This document shows, one piece after another, positions 1 through 9,049 of a stretch of 16,061 nucleotides of DNA. The translations under genes were made by a program, and so were the position numbers. The stretch is from assembly GCA_034428395.1 (NCBI GenBank), contig DAOUHX010000016.1, positions 1-16,061 of the forward strand, read 5' to 3'. The notes under the pieces were generated by a model, which ran no database searches, was not told the DNA's origin, and saw only the letters and a list, made by a program, of their open reading frames with translations. This stretch comes from Bin5 sp034428395 (GTDB lineage: Bacteria; Chloroflexota; Anaerolineae; Caldilineales; Caldilineaceae). The first letter of the stretch is position 1. Each line of letters begins with the position of its first letter.

Positions 1-1
1 A

Positions 2-892
2 GTCACGGCTACGGCCACCGGCACGCCGGCGCCCAAGCATACGCCGGTGGCCGCATGCCCCCCGGCACCCACGTGCACGCCGCCACCCACACCTACGCCC
101 ACAGCGACGGAAACGCCGACGCCAACACCAACGCCCACGCAACTTCCCCAATCAGCCGTCAGGCCGGCAAGGGTAACCGTCTTTCCCAACGTGCCGGAGG
201 AGGCCGTGTGGGGCTTGGTCGTGCGGGTGGCCGACGGCGATACGCTGACCATGCGCTTTGGGGACGGGGTGGAGGAGAGGATCCGGCTGCTGGACGTGGA
301 TACGCCGGAGACTGTGCATCCGAACCGGCCGCAGGAGTGCTTCGGCACGCAAGCGTCGGAGTTTACCAAGACGCTGATGGGGCAACGAATCGGGATCGAG
401 CAGATGGGCCGGGACCGGTTCGACCGTGTGTTGGCCTATGTGTGGGTCGAGACGGACGAGGGGGCCCTGCAGTGGAACCTACTCCTGCTCGAGGAGGGGT
501 TGGCGGTCTACAACGACTATGGCAATCCGGGCAAGTACGCGGACATGTCGCGGGAGGCGGCCGAGAACGCGCTGCTGGCCGGCGTCGGGCTGTGGTCTGC
601 CTGTACGCTCACATTTGACCCGACGGCTACGCCCACGCCGCATCCGACGCCGGTCCGGACGAGGTCGGGGCAGGGCGCGCAGGTTGGCTGCCCGCAGGGC
701 TGCGTGAGCCAGCCCGACCCGTCATGCAATATCAAGGGCAATGTGAACACGAGGAACGATACGAAGATCTACCATATTGAGGGAGAATCGCCCTCCTACG
801 CCCGGGTGAACATGAAGGAGAACGAGGGCGACCTCTGGTTCTGCACCGTGGAGGAGGCGGAGGCCAACGGCTTCCGCGCGCCGAAGAATTAG
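2..892 (+). CDS. Secreted thermonuclease-like (SNase) protein, 5' end outside the window
   Basis: The reading frame is open to the left edge, and a Thr/Pro-rich linker is already under way there. The first start codon in view (GTG at 47) is therefore probably internal, and the signal peptide lies upstream of the window. Counting from that GTG, residues 1-35 are a TPTP linker and residues 57-186 form a staphylococcal-nuclease OB fold. The catalytic set is complete: Asp65 in DGDT, Arg80, Asp85 and Glu88 in RLLDVDTPE, and Arg127 in DRFDRVLAY. These match SNase Asp21, Arg35, Asp40, Glu43 and Arg87. A second short TPTP linker (191-202) leads to a C-terminal module (about 228-275) with Cys228 and a WFC motif, of the kind often found behind bacterial SNase domains. 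The likely role is Ca2+-dependent extracellular cleavage of DNA/RNA. The fold assignment is strong; substrate and anchoring are inferred. Confidence 0.85.
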   Translation, partial: VTATATGTPAPKHTPVAACPPAPTCTPPPTPTPTATETPTPTPTPTQLPQSAVRPARVTVFPNVPEEAVWGLVVRVADGDTLTMRFGDGVEERIRLLDVDTPETVHPNRPQECFGTQASEFTKTLMGQRIGIEQMGRDRFDRVLAYVWVETDEGALQWNLLLLEEGLAVYNDYGNPGKYADMSREAAENALLAGVGLWSACTLTFDPTATPTPHPTPVRTRSGQGAQVGCPQGCVSQPDPSCNIKGNVNTRNDTKIYHIEGESPSYARVNMKENEGDLWFCTVEEAEANGFRAPKN

Positions 893-967
893 ATCGATAC
901 GGTCTTCGGCGCGCACAGTCGTTGCGAAATGACAGTGCGATGTGCCGAGAGGAAGAATTTTCTGCTC

Positions 968-1278
968 ATGCGTTTGAAGTCGTTGCGACTGCCGCCGATT
1001 CTGGCGATCGTACTGGTTGCTGTCGTTGTGCAGTGGGCCCTTACAGATACCCCAACTATGGTCCGAATTGGCCAACGATGGAGCCTGTCGCCGAGGGGGC
1101 CGCGAATGCAGGCGCCTATGACGGGCATCAATACGCTTTCGATGCGGCCTGCGGAGACCTGTTCTGGTACGACAACCTTGGCGGCCCGATTCCTGTGGGT
1201 CAGGCCGTCGTAGGCGGCGTGGTCTACGTGGCGACAAGCGATGGCCTGCTCGCGTTCCGCTCCGTGGCCGGCGAGTAG
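968..1278 (+). pseudogene. Frame-disrupted remnant of an exported PQQ-type beta-propeller protein
   Basis: Two reading frames each hold half of a plausible protein. From ATG 968, one frame encodes a basic start followed by a hydrophobic stretch (LPPILAIVLVAVVVQWAL), like a signal peptide or membrane anchor. After roughly 1040-1095 the sensible sequence moves to the other frame. There, YDGHQYAFDAACGDLFWYD followed by AVVGGVVYVATSDGLLAF is one blade and a bit of a PQQ-like propeller, ending at the stop codon 1276-1278. Propellers of this family normally carry seven or eight such blades, so this looks like a deleted and frameshifted relic. An alternative is a small live gene with a sequencing frameshift. 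The upstream part of the second frame (from 922) reads like noise. Confidence 0.4.
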
Positions 1279-1384
1279 CCCCCGTCTTCCATAGGCAGAC
1301 GAATCCCCTCTATAGCTCCTGAATCATATCTCGGGCTCGCCCTCCCCAGCCAAATTTGCGCGACTTTCGCCGTTTTATCCTACC

Positions 1385-1393
1385 TGCTATCAT
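1385..1393 (+). promoter_or_regulatory. Possible extended -10 promoter for the SH3 lipoprotein gene
   Basis: TG-C-TATCAT is an extended -10 element (hexamer 1388-1393). The -35 region at 17 nt is poor, which is tolerated with an extended -10. The start site would fall near 1400, giving a leader of about 70 nt before the ATG at 1472. Confidence 0.35.
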
Positions 1394-1471
1394 AGGCGTA
1401 CCGTGCCATACCTGTCTGCTATCGTCTCGGGAATGGCAGCGCGCCTGATATGCAAGGAGAATCTTTCGCCG

Positions 1472-2500
<1,029 letters not shown>

Positions 2501-2517
2501 TCTAGGGAGGCGGGACA

Positions 2518-3936
2518 ATTTCGACCGGCGTAGCGCGGCAGCGGCTGCCCACCTTCACCAAGGTCATCTACGGGCTGGGCGACTGGGGCGCGGCCTCCGC
2601 GTCTACGGCCCGCACTCTCTTCTGGTTCTACTTCACCGTCACGGTCGTCGGCGTTGACGTCAGCCTGGCCGGCGTCGCCTTCATCATCGGCCGCTTTTGG
2701 GACGGCGTCAACGACCCCCTGATCGGCATCCTCAGCGACCGCTTCCGCAGCCGCTGGGGCCGTCGCCGCCCCTTCATGCTCCTCGGCGCGCTGCCCTTCG
2801 GCGTCGGCTTCTTCCTTATGTTCAGCCCGCCGCCATTCGAAGGCGGCCTCGCCGCGGCCCTCTACTACGCGGTCATCTTCATCCTCTACGACACCGCCTT
2901 CACCATCGTCAACGCGCCTTACGCCGCGCTTACCGCCGAGCTGACCGAAGATTACGACGAGCGCGCCAGCCTCGCCGGCTGGCGCATGGGAAACTCGATC
3001 TTCGTCTCATTGCTGACCGCCGGCCTGTTCAAGCGGCTGGCGGAGACCGTCTTCGCCGGTTGGTTCAGCGGGCCCGACGCCTTGCAATACGGCTTCGCCG
3101 TCTCGGGGGCGATCTGGGGGTTGCTGATTGTCGTGACGCCGCTGCTGGTCGTGGCTTTTATTCGCGAGCCGCAAAGGAAGCTGGCGAAACCTGAGGGCCG
3201 GCCCGATTATATTCGCATTACCAGAGAGGTCTTCGCCAACCGGCCCTTCCGCATCGGCGCCGCCATCTACGTGCTGGCCTTCAGCGCCGTCGACATCATC
3301 ACCGCGGTCTTCGTCTGGTTCCTCGTCTACTACATGCAGCTATCGCCGCCGTTCGACAGCTACGTTTTGGCGGCGGTGCTGGGCGTCGCCTTTCTCTCGA
3401 TGCCGCTGACGGTGCAGCTGATGCGCCGCTGGGGCAAGAGCCGCACATACATCCGCATGATGATCTTCTGGGCCGCGGTCATGGCGGTGATCAGCCTGCT
3501 GCCGCCGGGGAACCCCGCACTCGTCCTGAGCGTGGCCGCGATCGCCGGCATCGGCTACGGCGCGGCCAACGTCATACCCTGGGCGATCGTGGCCGACATC
3601 ATGGAAGAGGACGAATGGCACAGCGGGGAACGGAGAGAGGGCGTCTACTCCGCCTATCTGGTCACCTTCCGCAAAATCGCCACCGCCTTCGTCGTCGGCC
3701 TGATCGTGCCCCAGATCCTCGACGCGGCCGGCTTCCTCGAAGGCGAAGTCGCGTCGCAGCCGCCTGAGGCCGTTTTGGCGCTGCGCATTATTATGGGCGC
3801 GGCTCCGGCGGTCCTGCTGCTTCTTTCAATGTGGGCCGCGGCGCGCTATCCTCTCGACCGCGCCGCCCACGATGAGCTGCGGCGCAAACTGGCATTGCGG
3901 CGGGCGCAGCAGTCCGCCGCGGCAGGCGGCGGCTGA
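2518..3936 (+). CDS. GPH-family MFS sugar:cation symporter with a probable ATT start
   Basis: The frame has no ATG, GTG or TTG between its upstream stop (2503-2505) and the ATG at 2776. Yet residues encoded before 2776 are clearly family sequence: RLPTFTKVIYGLGDWGAAS, then GRFWDGVNDPLIGILSDRF and RSRWGRRRPFM. An ATT at 2518 lies 7 nt after AGGGAGG and gives a 472-aa protein, the usual GPH (MelB/YicJ-like) length, with about nine residues before the conserved RLP. I take ATT as the start. The DGxxDP motif (Asp62, Asp66) between helices 2 and 3 is the cation/sugar-coupling signature, and about 12 hydrophobic segments follow. The role is cation-coupled uptake of a glycoside, pentoside or hexuronide across the inner membrane; the substrate is unknown. 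The gene converges on murA with a 5-nt gap. Confidence 0.85.
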   Translation: MSTGVARQRLPTFTKVIYGLGDWGAASASTARTLFWFYFTVTVVGVDVSLAGVAFIIGRFWDGVNDPLIGILSDRFRSRWGRRRPFMLLGALPFGVGFFLMFSPPPFEGGLAAALYYAVIFILYDTAFTIVNAPYAALTAELTEDYDERASLAGWRMGNSIFVSLLTAGLFKRLAETVFAGWFSGPDALQYGFAVSGAIWGLLIVVTPLLVVAFIREPQRKLAKPEGRPDYIRITREVFANRPFRIGAAIYVLAFSAVDIITAVFVWFLVYYMQLSPPFDSYVLAAVLGVAFLSMPLTVQLMRRWGKSRTYIRMMIFWAAVMAVISLLPPGNPALVLSVAAIAGIGYGAANVIPWAIVADIMEEDEWHSGERREGVYSAYLVTFRKIATAFVVGLIVPQILDAAGFLEGEVASQPPEAVLALRIIMGAAPAVLLLLSMWAAARYPLDRAAHDELRRKLALRRAQQSAAAGGG

Positions 3937-3941
3937 CCGGT

Positions 3942-5258
3942 TCAGCCGTCGACGCGCTCGATGCGCGCGCCGACCGCGCGCAACTTCTCGTCCACGCGCT
4001 GGTATCCCCGGTCGATCTGTTCGCTGTTGCCGATGCGCGTCTCTCCTTCCGCGCTGAGCGCGGCCAGAATCAACGCCATACCCGCGCGGATGTCCGGGCT
4101 GCTCACCGTCTGACCGATCAGCCGCGCCGGACCGGTCACAACAGCCCGGTGCGGGTCGCAGACGATGATCTGCGCGCCCATTGCCACCAGTTTGTCGACG
4201 AAATAGAGGCGGCTCTCAAACATTTTTTCGTGGATCAGCACGGTGCCCTCCGCCTGGCTGGCGACGACGATTGCAATGCTCATCACATCGGGCGGAAAAG
4301 CGGGCCAGGGCGCGTCATCGATCTTCGGAATCGCGCCGCCGAAGTCGGGCCGCACGCGCAACGCCTGCTCGTCCTGCACCACAAGCGTATGGCCCGTCAG
4401 CGTCGCCTGCGGGTCCGCCTCCAGCTCCATGCGAACGCCCAGACGCTGACGGAAGACCAGCTCGAACATGCGCAGATGCTGCGGCTCGACGTTGGCGATT
4501 CGCAGAGCCCCGCGTGTGATCGCGCCCAGGCCGATAAAACTGCCCACCTCCATATAGTCCGGGCCGACCGTAGCCTGCGCCCCGTGCAGCCGCTCCTGCC
4601 CGTGCACGACGAGTGTATTGCTGCCGATCCCCTCGATCGGGCAACCCATCGCCACCAGCAGCCGGCAAAGCTCCTGCACGTGCGGTTCGCTGGCCGTGTT
4701 GCGTAGGACGGTCGTCCCCCTGGCCAGCGAGGCGGCCATGACCGCATTCTGCGTCGCGGTCACAGAGGCCTCGTCGAGAAGAATGTCAGCGCCGTGCAGC
4801 CGGCCGCCCGCGCGCAATTCGAACGGCCCGCCGCCGGAACGGGCGAAGGAAGCCCCCAAATGCTCGAAGGCGAGCAGATGTGTGTCGATGCGCCGCCGCC
4901 CGATGTCGTCGCCGCCGGCCGCGCCTCCGACCTGGAAGGCGCCCCGCCGCGCCAGCAGCGGCCCCATCAGGTTCAGACCGCCGCGGATTCGGCTGAAAAG
5001 CCGCGCATCAGGTGCATGCCCGTTCAGACCTTGCGCACACAGCCTCAACCGGCCGCCCTCCCTGCTAACCGAGACGCCCAGCCCCGCCAGAATCTCCAGC
5101 ATCGTGTCAACATCGTCGATCTGCGGCACATTTTCCAGGGTAAGTGTTTCATCGGTGAGCAAAGATGCGGCGATCAGCGGAAAAGCGGCGTTCTTGTTGC
5201 CGCTGACGCTGACAGTTCCTTCGATTGGATGGCCGCCCTCGATGGCAAATGAGGCCAT
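3942..5258 (-). CDS. murA: UDP-N-acetylglucosamine 1-carboxyvinyltransferase, Cys-to-Asp active-site type
   Basis: MurA transfers enolpyruvate from PEP to UDP-GlcNAc, the first committed cytoplasmic step of peptidoglycan synthesis. The protein is full length (438 aa) with the two-lobed EPSP-synthase-like fold. Visible landmarks are Lys22-Asn23 in SGNKNAA, GPLLAR (99-104), SVTATQNAVMAA, WPAFPPD with the general base Asp324, and Arg391 in DIRAG. The loop usually written PGGCAIG reads AGGDDIG here, so the Cys115 position is Asp117. Cys-to-Asp MurAs (for example in mycobacteria and Chlamydia) are active and not alkylated by fosfomycin, so intrinsic fosfomycin resistance is predicted. The ATG at 5258 has AAGGAG 5 nt upstream (complement of 5264-5269). 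A possible -10 (TACAAT) lies at 5314-5319. Confidence 0.95.
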   Translation of the reverse strand: MASFAIEGGHPIEGTVSVSGNKNAAFPLIAASLLTDETLTLENVPQIDDVDTMLEILAGLGVSVSREGGRLRLCAQGLNGHAPDARLFSRIRGGLNLMGPLLARRGAFQVGGAAGGDDIGRRRIDTHLLAFEHLGASFARSGGGPFELRAGGRLHGADILLDEASVTATQNAVMAASLARGTTVLRNTASEPHVQELCRLLVAMGCPIEGIGSNTLVVHGQERLHGAQATVGPDYMEVGSFIGLGAITRGALRIANVEPQHLRMFELVFRQRLGVRMELEADPQATLTGHTLVVQDEQALRVRPDFGGAIPKIDDAPWPAFPPDVMSIAIVVASQAEGTVLIHEKMFESRLYFVDKLVAMGAQIIVCDPHRAVVTGPARLIGQTVSSPDIRAGMALILAALSAEGETRIGNSEQIDRGYQRVDEKLRAVGARIERVDG

Positions 5259-5313
5259 GCTGACTCCTTGGGTCGTCTGGTAGCCGGGACGCTTCGCTGC
5301 ACTCGGTCTCCTG

Positions 5314-5319
5314 ATTGTA
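5314..5319 (-). promoter_or_regulatory. Possible murA promoter -10 element
   Basis: On the - strand, TACAAT stands about 55 nt before the murA ATG. The -35 region 17-18 nt upstream is weak (TTAGAC at 18 nt), so this is tentative. Confidence 0.3.
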
Positions 5320-5419
5320 GACGGCTCCGGCCCTCCCGTCTAATCGGTTTCCGCGGCGAAGTCGTAGCGTCCCCTAACGGGATCGCAGGCCGCGACCGTT
5401 CGGCCCGAAGTGGCGGGTA

Positions 5420-5428
5420 TGGTAAAAT
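5420..5428 (+). promoter_or_regulatory. Possible extended -10 promoter for the membrane protein gene
   Basis: TG-G-TAAAAT is an extended -10 (hexamer 5423-5428) about 80 nt before the start at 5510. No good -35 is seen. It is divergent from the proposed murA promoter in the 5259-5509 gap. Confidence 0.35.
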
Positions 5429-5509
5429 GAGTTAGTTAGACTTTGCGGCAATTTACCGTCTGGCGACCGTGTTCTGGAAGTGTCTCGCAGCCGCGATCGG
5501 AAGGCGTTC

Positions 5510-6487
5510 GTGGGAGTCATCGACAGCATATCAACCGGCTACCGCTTTGTCGGCCAGCGCCCCGGCCTGCTGCTGTTGCCGCTTCTTCTGGACGCGCTTT
5601 TGTGGCTCATGCCCCGCTGGAGCATCGGTCCGCTCCTGGAGCAGCTGGCCGACCTCTTCAGGACGATGACGGCCGGCGCAAACATGATGGAAGGGAACCC
5701 GTTCGCCTCTCCGCAGACCGGCGACCTGCTGGTCGCGGTCGGTCAGACCAGCAACCTGGCCCACTTTCTTGTCAACGGTCTGCTCTATCGTGTGCCCAGT
5801 CTGCTCGCCGTCCTGCCAGGAATCAAGGGCGGCCATCCCAGTGTCGAGATCGACTCGCTCGCCACCGCGATTCTGCTTTCTCTGCTCTTTGGGCTCGCCG
5901 GTCTCCTGATTGGCGCGACCTATATGAATCTGCTGGCCAGGAGCTTGCCGATCGGCGAAGGCCAGAAGACGCTTTCAATAAACAGCTTGGCGGGGCGCGT
6001 CGTCCGCCACTGGCTGCGCACGATTGGCTTTCTGGTCATTATCTCTTTCGGCCTGTTGATGATCTACATTCCCGGCATGTTGGGCATCACTGTGTTGACG
6101 CTGATAAGCCCGGCGCTCGGTTCCGGCGCGCTCCTGCTTTTCGGCAGTTTTTTCGGCGGTTTGATCATCGTGATCCTGCTCTTCCTGTACTTTGTGACCA
6201 CCGCGATGGTGCTGGACGACCTGGCCATAGGACACGCAGTCCGCCGCAGCATCCATCTGGTGCGCCATAATTTCTGGCATACGCTTGGATTCATTCTGCT
6301 GACCAGTCTGATCTCTCTGGGCATGGGGCTGCTGTTCCGTCAGATCACGCAGCTGCACGATCTGGGCGTGGCCCTCGCCACCCTGGGAAATACCTTTATT
6401 GGCACGGGCTTGGCAATGTCTTTGCTCGTCTTTTACCGGACCCGCATCCTGGCGATGCAACAGGGTGAGCCGGAGGCGTCAGCCTGA
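5510..6487 (+). CDS. Polytopic membrane protein of unknown function
   Basis: I chose the GTG at 5510 because GGAAGG sits 5 nt upstream and the product then begins GVIDSISTGYRFVGQRPGLL, a natural N-terminus for this type of protein. A GTG at 5480 is possible but has a purine run directly against it. The 325-aa product has about six hydrophobic segments (roughly residues 18-36, 115-138, 165-190, 197-230, 255-278, 290-315). The amphipathic HAVRRSIHLVRHNFWHTLG stretch before the fifth segment recalls integral membrane proteins annotated only as domains of unknown function or glycerophosphodiesterase-type membrane domains. No catalytic motif is seen and the function is not recognised. It ends 80 nt before gyrB and may be cotranscribed with it. 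Confidence 0.75.
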   Translation: MGVIDSISTGYRFVGQRPGLLLLPLLLDALLWLMPRWSIGPLLEQLADLFRTMTAGANMMEGNPFASPQTGDLLVAVGQTSNLAHFLVNGLLYRVPSLLAVLPGIKGGHPSVEIDSLATAILLSLLFGLAGLLIGATYMNLLARSLPIGEGQKTLSINSLAGRVVRHWLRTIGFLVIISFGLLMIYIPGMLGITVLTLISPALGSGALLLFGSFFGGLIIVILLFLYFVTTAMVLDDLAIGHAVRRSIHLVRHNFWHTLGFILLTSLISLGMGLLFRQITQLHDLGVALATLGNTFIGTGLAMSLLVFYRTRILAMQQGEPEASA

Positions 6488-6567
6488 CTCTTGGCGGGCG
6501 TGCGCGGAGACATTCTAGCGGGGCTGACTGTGCTTTTCTCAGCAGCCTCTAACTGTCGGAGGACTCT

Positions 6568-8520
6568 GTGGCTGAAAAGATGAACAAACAGGATTTCGTC
6601 TACGGCGCCGATCAGATTCAGGTGCTCGAAGGCTTGGAGGCCGTGCGCAAACGGCCCGGCATGTACATCGGCGGCACCGACGACAAGGCGCTGCATCACA
6701 TGGTCTACGAGGTCGTCGACAACGCGATCGACGAGGCGATGCAGGGCCGCTGCGACAAGATCGTGGTGACGATCCACAAGGACGAAAGCGTAACCGTCGA
6801 AGATAACGGCGCCGGCATTCCCGTCGGCACCCAGAAACAGACCGGTCTGCCCGCGTTGACCGTCGTGATGACCAAGCTGCACGCGGGCGGAAAGTTTGGC
6901 GGCGTCGGCTACAAGGTCTCCGGCGGACTCCACGGCGTCGGCGTCAGCGCAGTCAACGCGCTCAGCGAGTGGATGGTGACGCAAGTAAAGCGCAACGGCA
7001 AGATCTGGGAGCAGGAATTCAGGCGCGGCGTGCCGGTGACCGACTTGAAGGAGGTCGGAAAGTGCCCCCGTGACGAGACCGGCACCATCCAGCGTTTTTT
7101 GCGTGACGACACCATTTTCGACGTACTCGAATATGACTGGCACGCACTGGTGACCCGTTTCCGCGAGATGGCCTTTCTGACGCGCGGCGTCGATATCCAT
7201 TTCATCGACGAACGCGGCGACGAGCCGCGCGAGATCAGCTTCTATTTCGAGGGCGGCGTGCAGACGTTTGTGCGTTATCTCAACAAGAATCGTACGGTCC
7301 TGCACCAACCGATCTACGTCGACATGCAGATCGAATCGACCCATGTCGAGGCCGCCATCCAGTACACCGACGGCTACAACGAGTCGATCTTCGCCTTTGC
7401 CAACACCATCAATACGCCCGACGGCGGCTCACATCTGACCGGCCTGCGCGCCGCGCTCACCCGCCAGATCAACGACTACGCGCGCAAACAGGGCATCCTC
7501 AAGGACAACGACCCCAACTTCAGCGGCGACGACACCCGCCAGGGCATGACAGCCATCGTCAGCGTCAAGGTCCTGGAGCCCCAGTTCGAAGGCCAGAACA
7601 AGCTCAAACTGCTCAACAACGAGGTCCGTTACCACGTGGAGACGGCTGTGGCCGAGGGCATCAACAGCTGGATGGAGGAGAACCCGCGCGAGGCCAAACG
7701 CATAACCGACAAATGCCAGGTCGCCTTCCGCGCCAGAGAGGCCGCGCGCAAGGCCCGCGAGCTGGTCATCCGCAAGAGCGCGCTCGAGAGCCTGACCCTG
7801 CCGGGCAAGCTGGCCGACTGCTCCAGCCGCGACCCAAACGAGAGCGAACTCTACATCGTTGAGGGTGACAGCGCCGGCGGCAGCGCCAAGCAGGGCCGCG
7901 ACCGCCGCTTTCAGGCCGTCCTGCCGTTGCGCGGCAAGATCCTCAACGTCGAGCGCACCAGCCTCGACAAGATCCTGAGCAACAAGGAGATCCAGTCGCT
8001 GATCACCGCGCTTGGAACAGGCGTCGCCGATGACTTCACCGTCGAAAACCTGCGCTACAACCGCATTATCGTCATGACCGACGCCGACGTCGACGGCGCG
8101 CACATCCGCACGCTGCTGCTCACGCTTTTCTTCCGCTACATGGAGCCGCTGGTCGAAAACGGCCATCTTTACATCGCCCAGCCGCCGCTCTACAAGGTGC
8201 AGATCACCGAGCGACAAAACGGCAAATCGAAGCGGTCGGAACAGTATGTCTACAACGACAACGCCCTCTCGGAGATCCGGCAGGAGATGGGCGCCGACAA
8301 TATCAAGTTGGAGCAGCGTTACAAAGGGCTGGGTGAGATGAACCCGGAGCAGCTGTGGGAGACGACCATGAACCCGGACCACCGGACCCTGCTGCAGGTG
8401 CAGGTCGAGGACGCGGCCGAGGCCGACCGCACCTTCGATATGCTGATGGGCAGCAGCGTCCCGCCCCGCCGCCGATTCATTCAGACGCACGCCCACGAGG
8501 TGCGCAATCTGGACGTATAG
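6568..8520 (+). CDS. gyrB: DNA gyrase subunit B
   Basis: This is the ATPase and TOPRIM subunit of DNA gyrase, which introduces negative supercoils together with GyrA (not in this window). The GTG at 6568 follows GGAGG with 5 nt spacing. The protein is 650 aa, typical of the shorter GyrB form. The GHKL ATPase domain shows VYEVVDNAIDEA with catalytic Glu48 and Asn52, VEDNGAGIP (77-85), and GGLHGVGVSAVNALS for the lid. The transducer domain follows. TOPRIM motifs are EGDSAGGSAKQGRDR (Glu432) and DADVDGAHI (Asp505, Asp507, Asp509) for Mg2+. The tail QRYKGLGEMNPEQLWETT is the GyrB/ParE C-terminal signature. ParE is the alternative, but the composition favours GyrB. An intrinsic terminator follows at 8543-8569. 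Confidence 0.96.
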   Translation: MAEKMNKQDFVYGADQIQVLEGLEAVRKRPGMYIGGTDDKALHHMVYEVVDNAIDEAMQGRCDKIVVTIHKDESVTVEDNGAGIPVGTQKQTGLPALTVVMTKLHAGGKFGGVGYKVSGGLHGVGVSAVNALSEWMVTQVKRNGKIWEQEFRRGVPVTDLKEVGKCPRDETGTIQRFLRDDTIFDVLEYDWHALVTRFREMAFLTRGVDIHFIDERGDEPREISFYFEGGVQTFVRYLNKNRTVLHQPIYVDMQIESTHVEAAIQYTDGYNESIFAFANTINTPDGGSHLTGLRAALTRQINDYARKQGILKDNDPNFSGDDTRQGMTAIVSVKVLEPQFEGQNKLKLLNNEVRYHVETAVAEGINSWMEENPREAKRITDKCQVAFRAREAARKARELVIRKSALESLTLPGKLADCSSRDPNESELYIVEGDSAGGSAKQGRDRRFQAVLPLRGKILNVERTSLDKILSNKEIQSLITALGTGVADDFTVENLRYNRIIVMTDADVDGAHIRTLLLTLFFRYMEPLVENGHLYIAQPPLYKVQITERQNGKSKRSEQYVYNDNALSEIRQEMGADNIKLEQRYKGLGEMNPEQLWETTMNPDHRTLLQVQVEDAAEADRTFDMLMGSSVPPRRRFIQTHAHEVRNLDV

Positions 8521-8542
8521 CCGCCTCCGTGCCGAGCACAAG

Positions 8543-8569
8543 GCCCGACTGAACGGTCGGGCTTTTTTT
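8543..8569 (+). terminator. Intrinsic terminator of gyrB
   Basis: A perfect 7-bp stem, GCCCGAC (8543-8549) with GTCGGGC (8556-8562), closes a 6-nt loop and is followed by seven T (8563-8569). It lies 22 nt after the gyrB stop. Confidence 0.92.
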
Positions 8570-8634
8570 GTATTGTTAATCCTGGGCCGCCCGCAAGCGA
8601 AGACACACTGCACACGTCAGCGAAGGAAACAGGC

Positions 8635-8973
8635 ATGGAGAGGATCGATTTCGAGCGCTATCAAAGCGAGTCCCGCAAGACCTGGAGCCTGGTCAGCACC
8701 GACCACGCCATCGTCTATCCGACGCTGGGCCTTGTGAACGAGGCCGGCGAAGTGGCGGGTAAAATCAAGAAGATCTTCCGCGACAAAGGCGGTGTTATCA
8801 GCGAAGACGACCGCGCCGCCTTGAAAGACGAACTGGGCGACGTGCTCTGGTATCTGACCCAGATCTGCACGGAACTCGACCTGCCGCTCGAGGAAGTGGC
8901 CGCGCAGAACCTCTCTAAGCTTTTCGACCGGTTGGAACGCGGTGTAATTCGCGGGGAAGGGGATGTACGCTGA
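8635..8973 (+). CDS. MazG-like nucleotide pyrophosphohydrolase
   Basis: This small all-alpha NTP pyrophosphatase is predicted to hydrolyse (d)NTPs to the monophosphate and PPi, as house-cleaning or stress-response enzymes of the MazG superfamily do. The 112-aa product carries the metal-binding ExxE in NEAGEVAGKIKK (Glu36, Glu39) and ExxD in LKDELGDVLWYL (Glu66, Asp69). These are the four acidic ligands of a single-domain MazG protein; full-length MazG is about 260 aa with two domains. The ATG at 8635 has AAGGAA 6 nt upstream. The gene stands alone after the gyrB terminator and converges on rpoD. The true substrate cannot be told from the sequence. Confidence 0.85.
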   Translation: MERIDFERYQSESRKTWSLVSTDHAIVYPTLGLVNEAGEVAGKIKKIFRDKGGVISEDDRAALKDELGDVLWYLTQICTELDLPLEEVAAQNLSKLFDRLERGVIRGEGDVR

Positions 8974-8983
8974 GGGCATGCAA

Positions 8984-9027
8984 CGGCCGGCGGCCAGTGG
9001 TTTCCTCAATCCACCAGTCGCCGGCCG
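8984..9027. terminator. Strong hairpin between convergent genes, probable two-way terminator
   Basis: CGGCCGGCG (8984-8992) pairs with CGCCGGCCG (9019-9027). After a 4/4 internal loop, GTGG (8997-9000) pairs with CCAC (9011-9014) around a 10-nt loop. It sits in the 76-nt gap between the mazG-like gene and rpoD. There is no long T run on either strand, so the terminator role is inferred from position and stem strength. Confidence 0.55.
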
Positions 9028-9049
9028 CGATTCAGTTACAGCACTTCAG

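Noticed and set aside
922..1278. Intact 118-aa hypothetical protein starting at 922
   Set aside because: Its first 50 residues look like out-of-frame sequence, while the overlapping frame holds a coherent hydrophobic signal, so a frameshifted remnant fits better.
2776..3936. Transporter starting at ATG 2776
   Set aside because: This would remove the conserved first two helices and the DGxxDP motif encoded immediately upstream in the same frame.
4618..5283. Open frame on the + strand within murA
   Set aside because: It is antisense to conserved MurA sequence; composition is Ser/Pro/Arg-rich noise.
6433..7344. Open frame of 303 codons on the - strand across the gyrB start
   Set aside because: The product is rich in Val, Asp, His and Leu, reads as complement of GyrB codons and has no family resemblance.
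7429..8613. Open frame of 394 codons on the - strand opposite gyrB
   Set aside because: It is antisense to conserved GyrB codons and has no recognisable domain; long antisense frames are expected in GC-rich genes.
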